NCBI RefSeq assembly: GCF_000283155.1
Contig: NW_004454178.1
Location: 23,907,800 to 23,971,799, forward strand
Length of the DNA: 64,000 nt
Origin: Ceratotherium simum simum
Lineage: Eukaryota; Chordata; Mammalia; Perissodactyla; Rhinocerotidae
Direction: 5' to 3'
Shown here: piece by piece, positions 57,995-64,000 of the stretch
Position numbering within the stretch: position 1 is the first letter of the stretch
Layout: the number at the start of each line of letters is the position of its first letter
The notes under the pieces: generated by a model
What the model was told of the DNA's origin: nothing
What the model saw: the letters and a program-made list of their open reading frames with translations, nothing else
Database searches by the model: none
Made by a program: the position numbers and the translations under genes

Positions 57995-58540
57995 AGCATC
58001 ATGAGATGTAATTCACACACCATAAGTTCACCCTTTAAAGTGTACAAATCAGAGGTTTTTAGTATATTCACAGAGTTGTGTGACCATCAGCTTTATCTGA
58101 TTTCAGAACATTTTCATCACTCTGAAAAGAAACACGGCACCCATTAGCATCACTCCCTACTTGCCATTATTTCCCTTCCCCCTAGCCCCTGGCAACCACT
58201 AATCTAATTTCTGTCTCCATTTATTTACCTATTCTGGACATTTTACAAAAGTGGAATCATATAATGAGTGGCCCTTTGTGACTGGCTCCTTTCACTTAGC
58301 ATGATGTTTTCAAAGTTCATCCATGTCATAGAGGGACTCAGTACCTCCTTTCTTTTCACTGCCGAATAATATTTTGTTGCATGTATACATCACAGTTTAT
58401 TTATCCATTCATCAGCTGATGGACACGTGGGTTGTTTCTGCCTCTGGCTATGGTGAAAGATGCTGCTATGAGTTTTTGTGTGGACACGTGTTTTCATTTC
58501 TCTTGGGTATGGCAAGGTGGTTGTTAAAGGTAAAAGTGCC
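57995..58540 (-). repeat. L1 3'UTR, antisense
   Basis: attcacacaccataagttcacc, ggcaaccactaatctaatttctgtctcc, cttagcatgatgttttcaaagttcatccatg, ccattcatcagctgatggacacgtgggttg. This is a reverse old L1 tail. Confidence 0.82.
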
Positions 58541-58554
58541 ATAAGTTTAAAATT

Positions 58555-58760
58555 GGAAACTGTCTCCTGAGTAGTTGGTCTCAGGCAGGTCACTCAACCT
58601 CCTTGTGCCTTCACTTCCTCAAGCGGCAAATCTGGATACTGACGCCTACCCTGGACACCCCAAGGCATTACTGTGGGATGGGATAACAGACGTGAAGTGT
58701 TCTTGAAATTGTAAATGTGCCTTGTAGGGCAGTATCTTATCCAGGAGATGACTTACGATT
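58555..58760 (+). repeat. MIR SINE
   Basis: Plus MIR, diverged: ggcaggtcactcaacctccttgtgccttcacttcctc, agcggcaaatctggata. Confidence 0.6.
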
Positions 58761-59039
58761 TTTTTTAAGTACATGATTGGTTTCAGACTTGAGCCTATGA
58801 CCTAGAAATGTTACAGATATTGAAGTCAGGAGGACTGTGGGTGAATATGACAGTTGATAAAGACCAGATTGTTATTTCTATAGCTTGGCAGTTTTCTTAT
58901 AAGAGGGAGGCGGGTAGGGAAAGATCTGAATATTCAGGTATACCATGTACTTGGATGGAAAACCTAAATACTACAAAATAGGAATGCTCCCTAAGTTATT
59001 TTATACATGATAACGTTCAAATTCTTCCAATATTATCCT

Positions 59040-60235
59040 ATTGTTCATCATCTTTCTGGAATATTCCCTCGACTTTCTTGCTCTAAGGGAGGCCTGGCTC
59101 TCCCTTAAGGACACAGCTTCCCCAGCAGCCCTCTCAGAAGAGGCCTCCTTTCTGCCAGACTCTTCCAACCACTGGTTGGATGGAGCAGGGTCAGGGGGCC
59201 TCCTTGCTCCTCACTGTCACTTCCAGAACATTCTCCCTCCCTTCCCCTGATACTCCCTAGCTCTGGACCTCATTTTGTCAGATGGTATCGCCCCCTGCCC
59301 CTCAGTGTCGCTGTTGTCTACCATCTGTATCATGTTTCAGGTCCCACCAGGACATCTACCCACCGAATAGCATCCTTACTGACAGACTCTACGCTGCCTT
59401 CTTGCTGTTCCTGTGATAAACGACCTGAACTCCTCTATCCGAAACCAACACCTCGAGCTGTCCGCGGGGCCCAGGCCCTCACTAGCCAGGACGTCACCCA
59501 TTTCACCCTCCTCCTCTCCTATCATCCTGTTTCCTTTACCACTGGGCCATTCCTTTCAGCAAACAAATACGCTATTGTTTTCCTATCTTAAAAAAGTCTG
59601 TCTCCGGACCCCACTTCCCCAGACACTGGCTACAGCAAAACTCCTTTAAAAGGTTAGCCACGCCCAGTGTCTGCAGTTTGTCCCGTTCCTCAGTCCCTCC
59701 TGTTCTCGCCTCCACTCACTCCAGTCCGTCTTTCTACTCCGTCACTCCGCTGAAGGCCAAGGTCACCACTGGACTCCACATGGCTAAAGCCACAGTCACT
59801 TCTCAGCTCTCCTCTGACTTGTCTCAGCAGCATGTGACAGTTTGTCACTTCTCTCCTCTCCCCCCGGGCTCCGGGCCACCACCATCTTGCTTCCTCCTCA
59901 CTGACCATCCCTTTTCCCTTTGCTGGTTTCTCCTCTCCTCCCCGATCTCTTCCATTGGATGCCCCACGGCTGAGTCCCTGCACCCCTTCTCCACTCTGTG
60001 TGCACCCCTTCCACGTCCTGTAGAGACCAGCTATAAGTCAACAGTTGTCAAGTGTCTATTTCATACACAGACGTCTCTCCTGAACAAGACTTGAATGTTC
60101 AGCTGCCTACTTGGTCTCCTCCTGCTGTCCAACAGGCACGTCAAACCCAACACATCCAACCCTGAACCCCATCTCCCCACCTGCAAAACCTCATCAACCC
60201 TTAATCTCTGCTCTTACTTCCTCCCCTCGAAAACA
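59040..60235 (+). repeat. L2 LINE fragment
   Basis: Plus-strand L2: caaggtcaccactggactccacatggctaa, ctcagcagcatgtgacag, gctggtttctcctctcctcc, gttcagctgcctacttgg, caacaggcacgtcaaacccaacacatccaaccctgaacc. Same family as 1-1045. Frames here (for example 59678-60094) are repeat-derived. Confidence 0.6.
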
Positions 60236-60239
60236 GGGT

Positions 60240-60450
60240 TAGTAATAGGACGCATGCAGGCTGGAGCTACAGGGCCTGGGTTGGCACTGCCTACTTGCTG
60301 CATGTGAACTACTGAGGCTCTTTGTGCCTGAGTTTCCTCATCTGTAAAATGGAGATAACAATATAAACAGCTCCTACACTATAGGGGAGTTGTGAAGATT
60401 AAAACAGTCATTATATTTCAAGCACTTAGAACAGTGCCCGCAGAGGCAGC
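60240..60450 (+). repeat. MIR SINE
   Basis: Plus MIR: gggcctgggttggcactgcctacttgctg, gcctgagtttcctcatctgtaaaatggagataac, gtgaagattaaaacagtca, agcacttagaacagtgcccg. Confidence 0.85.
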
Positions 60451-60619
60451 ACATGTTTGAAACGATCACTATGAAGAACAGATGAACTAACTGGCAAGCA
60501 AGGGCTCGCCACGTATACACAAGGGCTGTGTACACGGCTGGGCAGACACCCTTTCCAGTGCCACCATTCACCAGGTGTTCCCTGGTGAAAAGCAAAGACA
60601 CCATAAAGCTTCCTCAAGA

Positions 60620-60903
60620 CCTTTCTTGACTTAATACCGGGACCCGGGTGTTTTCACAAAGAAATCCATATATTGCCGTGAAAGATTAACAAAAAAGTGG
60701 GCAATGTACTGAACCTGCTGAAGGGACTGCTTCCTCAAATATACGTCAACAGGGCTTAGCAGGCGTAAGCAATGGGCCTGGAGGAGTTCATCCCCATGGG
60801 GGGAGGGGGTAGTGAGAGCAGGAGGAGGAAGATCTAAGTGTGCGGCATCCCTTGTCCACAAGAAGCTGCTACCTATCCTGAGGCATATCTTCATTTGCTA
60901 AAA
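60620..60903 (-). other. Unidentified minus-strand frame behind a good acceptor in intron 1
   Basis: An 87-codon frame (60631-60894) has ordinary-protein-like composition (for example VQYIAHFFVNLSRQYMDFF). A pyrimidine tract ending in gcgttttag lies just before it at about 60903. Splicing exon 1 into it would give a stop within two codons, so it cannot be a normal IQCA1 coding exon. It may be a decayed retrocopy, an old repeat or a non-coding alternative exon. Confidence 0.3.
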
Positions 60904-61027
60904 CGCAAAAAGAAGGAGGGGAGAGGGGGAGAAGAACAGAAAAGTGGAAAGGAAAGAAGCAGAGGAAGCCATCTTTTGGTTTGGAGAAGCCCACTCCACG
61001 GCTATGGCCGTACAGCCCATCACTTAC

Positions 61028-61038
61028 GCGTTCGACAT
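61028..61038 (-). CDS. IQCA1: IQCA1 coding exon 1 (start codon plus 8 bases)
   Basis: On the minus strand the ATG lies at 61038-61036 and reads Met-Ser-Asn plus two bases (GC). It is followed by a strong donor, GTAAGTG, at 61027. Exon 2 opens with a single A before its own frame, so the junction codon is GCA (Ala) and the protein begins MSNA-MYNKMW. The start has G at -3 (AGCCATG), a fair Kozak context. I chose it because phase, donor strength and position at the edge of the only promoter-like CpG island at the gene's 5' end all agree. It is too short for any ORF finder. The 5'UTR continues to higher coordinates, with an unknown cap site, probably between about 61040 and 61290. The main doubt is whether some transcripts start elsewhere and use the Met in exon 2. 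Confidence 0.85.
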
Positions 61039-61309
61039 GGCTGGTTACTTTCCCTCTTCCCCTCGCCTGCCGGGAAGCTCTTCTGTCGCCCTCCAAAGGG
61101 CGGCGGGTTGCAGGGGTCCGAACACCACCAGAGGTGCTCAGGAGGAGGTCCTTCTGCAGGGATGGACGGGAACCGGGGATATCCTCTCACTCCAGGCAGG
61201 AAAAGGCGATAGTCAGGGGTGCGCAGGCACAGACAGGAGGATTCGATCGCTCGCGTCGCGATCCCGAGGCTCCGAAACCCTACCGCGGCCACTTAGAGGG
61301 ACGCGAGGC

Positions 61310-61322
61310 GGAACCTAGCAAC
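61310..61322. promoter_or_regulatory. RFX X-box motif (GGAACC-T-AGCAAC)
   Basis: Second X-box-like palindrome: half-site GGAACC (one departure from GTNRCC), a 1-base spacer, and a perfect RGYAAC half-site AGCAAC. It is about 270 bp upstream of the start codon. Two X-boxes about 100 bp apart fit RFX/FOXJ1-driven transcription in multiciliated cells and spermatids. That regulation is inferred from the gene class, not shown here. Confidence 0.65.
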
Positions 61323-61411
61323 CGAAACGCCACGCCTGCGCAGTGCGGTTCTGCTCGCGCCTGGCGCGCTCCCCGCCCCCTGCGCTCTACGCGCCTGCGC
61401 CGCCGCCGGCT

Positions 61412-61425
61412 GTTTCCGTGGCAAC
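61412..61425. promoter_or_regulatory. RFX X-box motif (GTTTCC-GT-GGCAAC)
   Basis: Imperfect palindrome with half-sites GTTTCC and GGCAAC separated by 2 bases. It matches the X-box GTNRCC-N(0-3)-RGYAAC except for T at the fourth base. RFX2/RFX3 bind X-boxes in promoters of ciliary genes. The site lies about 375 bp upstream of the IQCA1 start codon, inside the CpG island. Confidence 0.7.
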
Positions 61426-61678
61426 CGCGCGGGACTCTAAGGCCGGCGAGTGGATGCGCGGATGGGAGCCAGGGCGTCGCGGGAGTCAGGGGGAGGCGCC
61501 GACCTCCGGGAGGACCGGCCCGGCCAGCGTTCTCGGGATGGGCCCGCGGTCCCATCCACCGGCTCCTCATCTCCTGGGCCGTCTTCCCGCGTGCCCCATT
61601 TTCCTCCATCTCCAGATAGGTAGCCTTGGATGAGCTCCTGAATGATTGTACCCTCAGTCTTCCCATCTGTGAAGTGGA

Positions 61679-61686
61679 TGACGTCA
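61679..61686. promoter_or_regulatory. Full CRE palindrome TGACGTCA
   Basis: Perfect 8-bp CREB/ATF site just outside the CpG island, about 640 bp upstream of the IQCA1 start codon. It lies in a MIR-like context (ccctcagtcttcccatctgtgaag). Function is inferred only from the motif. Confidence 0.45.
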
Positions 61687-61859
61687 TTCCTTCGTTCGCA
61701 AACTTGCCTGGGCGTCTGGCTACTCTGGGCCAGGCACAGACTTAGGTTCTGGGGGTACAAGACAGATGCAGACGCTGCCCTCCTGGGCCTTAAGGAAAAT
61801 GAAATAAGGCTCTAGTGTGTTGTAAATGTAAGATGTTATGTGGATGTTAGTTATTAGCA

Positions 61860-64000
61860 AGTCTCTGTGACGCAGTGTTTGCTTTCATTGTTCTTCTATC
61901 TTCCTCCTTAGTAACTGTTGAGATTTGTTTGCAAATTCTATAATCTGCAGTTCTTACAGGAACATATTCAGCACTAATGCAGTCGAAAGAGCATGGAGAG
62001 GGCATCCACAAAAAATGATGAAATGAACCTGGATCACGGAACCTCTGTCCCACGATTAGTGATAAAATGAACAAAAGAATAGTAAACGCCAGCAAAAAAA
62101 AAAAAAAAAAAAAAAAATGGAGCAAGCCAACAAAAAACTAAGTACGACTTCGTGCCGTAAACTTCAGAAACTGTACCCAATGAAATAGAAGCCTGCAGTG
62201 GAGAATGGCATTAATCTCATCTCCACTTCTCAAAAATCCCTACTGGGAAAAGAAGCCAAGTAGACAAAATACCAAGAATTCTTACTAATACTTTTTGGTA
62301 TGAAGAAGACACGAATCTGAGATGAAAGGGTGAGTAGAGTAAGCAAGCCATCTGGGGAAATCCAGGTGAGATTAAAGCATCATCAGTGGAAACCAATCCC
62401 TACCACCCACAGGACCTGACCAGAGCCAGGAGAAATTGCTACTGTTTGCCGTTTTCTAGGGCTTTGCACTGAATTGAGGCAAGGGTTCAAAGTCGAAGGG
62501 CATTTTGTCACAGGAATGGGATACACTCCTAACAAGGGTAGGGGGGTGGTGGTAAATGAGTTTACCAAAATCTCAGAGAAGGCAGAGCCCAGACCTTGCA
62601 AGTGGATCGATCCTTATCCTCACTGTGTCTGCAGGCTATAGAAGGTAGATACAAGTGCCTCCTCCTGGCTCTCCAACTCATTCAGATACAGTGAGAAGGA
62701 AGTCATGAAGAATTTGCTCACATTACATTTGAACAAATAGACAATTTGCAAGAGCAACCAGTGTAATAAGAGAGAAGCTGCATATCCACTATGCAAGTCC
62801 AGGACTTCAGTAAAAAGGGAAGAGAAAAAAGGATTATAGCATGGTTGAGGCGGGTAAAGAACCTAGTCTGAAAGAAGACATAACCAAATAGAAGAAAATT
62901 CTTTACATGTAATAGAATAAGTTAGTAAGAACATTAATTTAATAGAATAAGAGCTGGGAGAGAATATAAAACAACATAATGAAAGGGAAGGAAGATTATA
63001 TAACTAAGGAAATGAGATGAAAATCAGAAATAGTCCAATACAGAAACTAAATTAGAAAAACCAAGAAATAGACTTGGTGCAATTCATCTGAATTACTGAC
63101 TTAGAGGAAAAGCTTGAATCAATTGCAGTGAATGTAGAGGAAAAAGACTGAGACATTTAAGCAATTAGAAAAAAGTCAGCTTGTTATATTCCTGAAAGAG
63201 ATCTCCAATATTGATTTTTTTCACAGATATAAAGAAACATTTCTGAAATAAAAGAACTAAATCTGCAGATCAAAAGTTCTACATTCTAGGAAAAACTGAC
63301 AGAGAAAAACCAACACCAAAGATATCCTGGATGTGTTATTGAACCTCAAGGAGAAAAAGTAGGAGGAATCTGGCTGGCCTCAGGTTTCTCCACAGTAGCT
63401 TTCAATGTTAGATGAAAAGATGGCAATATTTACAAAGTTCTTGGGAAAAATGTGGCCCAAGATATTTCTACTCATTGAAGTTAATATTCCCAAATATGAA
63501 AGCACTCAGGAAATATAACACTCATAAATTGGCATGTTTTCAAATGCAAGTAATAAAAAACCCAATGTCAATGGCTTAAACAATAAAAGGATTTATAATC
63601 TCCCTTAACAACAAGCATAGAGGTGAGGTGGTTTTGGACCTGATTATTTCAGGGGCTCTGTGACATCATCGGTCTTTGATGGTCTTTCCCTCTTTTGGAG
63701 CTGTCCTCCTCAGGATGTTGGATGACTTCTCTCGAGGTCACAAAATGTCTGCAGCAGCTCCAGACATTACGTCCTCACTTGGTAACATCTCGAGACAGGA
63801 AAAAGGACCAGCTGGGAAATGTGACCACCATTTTTGTCTCAGAGATAAATAAAAGAACCAAATCAGGACTCTGCCAGCATGGAAGAAGGCAGTGTGGGCT
63901 GTCATGCAGGCAATATTCAATGTGAGCCACAGCCCATGAGCTCTTCTAGAAGATAAATTACTTGATGATGAAATCCAGCAATCACAAGATACAAGTCATG
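61860..64000. other. 5' flank of IQCA1, no gene recognised
   Basis: AT-rich. A 24-A run at 62094-62117 has no SINE head before it. 63540-63900 resembles an old dispersed repeat (caatggcttaaacaataaaaggatttataatc, gctgcagcagctccag-type sequence). No exon, RNA gene or plus-strand partner of the CpG promoter could be supported. Confidence 0.4.

Larger units (their letters stand above)
22915..61290 (-). other. IQCA1: IQCA1 (DRC11) gene, 5' part: promoter-proximal region and coding exons 1-6
   Basis: Six minus-strand exons join into one open frame of about 307 codons with consistent splice phases: exon 1/2 junction phase 2, then phase 0 at four junctions, and exon 6 ends in phase 2. The protein is recognised as IQCA1, the IQ- and AAA-domain subunit 11 of the nexin-dynein regulatory complex, which links outer doublets in motile 9+2 cilia and sperm flagella and controls dynein. 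Seen here: a helix-rich N-terminus, an IQ-like stretch near residue 167 and a canonical-looking IQ core near 213-223. The AAA ATPase module of the family must lie to the left of position 1. Introns, in gene order, are about 8.8, 3.5, 3.5, 2.1 and 19.3 kb, plus at least 22.9 kb. The paralogue IQCA1L is the main alternative. From memory its gene is much more compact, so the large introns favour IQCA1. Confidence 0.92.
61040..61570. promoter_or_regulatory. IQCA1: CpG island promoter of IQCA1
   Basis: GC-rich, CpG-dense stretch around and upstream of the exon 1 ATG, densest between about 61245 and 61560. No TATA box is evident. It contains a GC-box (ccccgccccc, 61371-61380), two NRF1-like half-palindromes (GCGCCTGCGC at 61391-61400; CTGCGCAGTGCGG at 61336-61348) and two RFX X-boxes (listed separately). 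The gene lies to the left on the minus strand. A divergent plus-strand transcript is possible, as with many CpG promoters, but no plus-strand exon could be supported. Confidence 0.85.

Noticed and set aside
59678..60094. 138-codon plus frame upstream of the IQCA1 promoter, considered as a neighbouring gene
   Set aside because: The sequence follows the L2 LINE consensus, so the frame is repeat-derived.

Overview
This window is nuclear DNA of a placental mammal, very probably an odd-toed ungulate and most likely an equid. The evidence is the repeat content. There are several copies of the tRNA-derived ERE-type SINE typical of Perissodactyla (for example 54971-55171, 36494-36704 and 13868-14099). 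They sit on a background of young and old L1, MIR, L2, MaLR/ERV LTRs and hAT/Tigger DNA-transposon fossils. Nothing prokaryotic, plasmid or phage-like is present, and most open reading frames are chance or L1-derived.

The one real protein-coding gene is the 5' part of IQCA1 (DRC11, dynein regulatory complex subunit 11), which reads leftwards on the minus strand. Six coding exons can be assembled with matching phases and GT-AG borders. Exon 1 is 61028-61038 plus 5'UTR and carries only 11 coding bases. Exon 2 is 51871-52192, exon 3 is 48257-48376, exon 4 is 44590-44781, exon 5 is 42377-42448 (72 bp), and exon 6 is 22915-23120. Together they encode about the first 307 residues: an N-terminal helical region and an IQ (calmodulin-binding) motif cut exactly by the exon 4/5 junction. 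The AAA ATPase part lies beyond the left edge of the window.

The gene starts in a CpG island (about 61040-61570). The island carries two RFX-type X-boxes, GC-box and NRF1-like sites, which is the expected promoter type for a motile-cilium gene. Two further CpG islands have no known gene. One is in intron 1 (about 53440-53890), just upstream of exon 2. The other is a very CpG-dense 210-bp island in intron 5 (about 32138-32345) that contains a perfect TCTCGCGAGA palindrome.

The rest is intron and 5' flank. Intron 6 (1-22914) holds an L2 copy, an MLT-like LTR, a three-layer nest (MER5-type MITE, then L1, then LTR) at 10200-12400, and a cleanly inverted (twin-primed) L1 at 20331-21324. Intron 5 (23121-42376) is L1- and MIR-rich, with one intact MITE and an LTR split by a scrambled L1 (40343-41995). 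Intron 4 carries an L1 3' end. Intron 2 carries a decayed processed copy of an ABCF1-like ABC-F ATPase gene (about 50240-50620). Intron 1 holds old L1, an ERE SINE, MIR and L2 sequence. The 5' flank (61600-64000) shows no gene. Family names of old repeats are from memory of consensus sequences and were not checked by a search.
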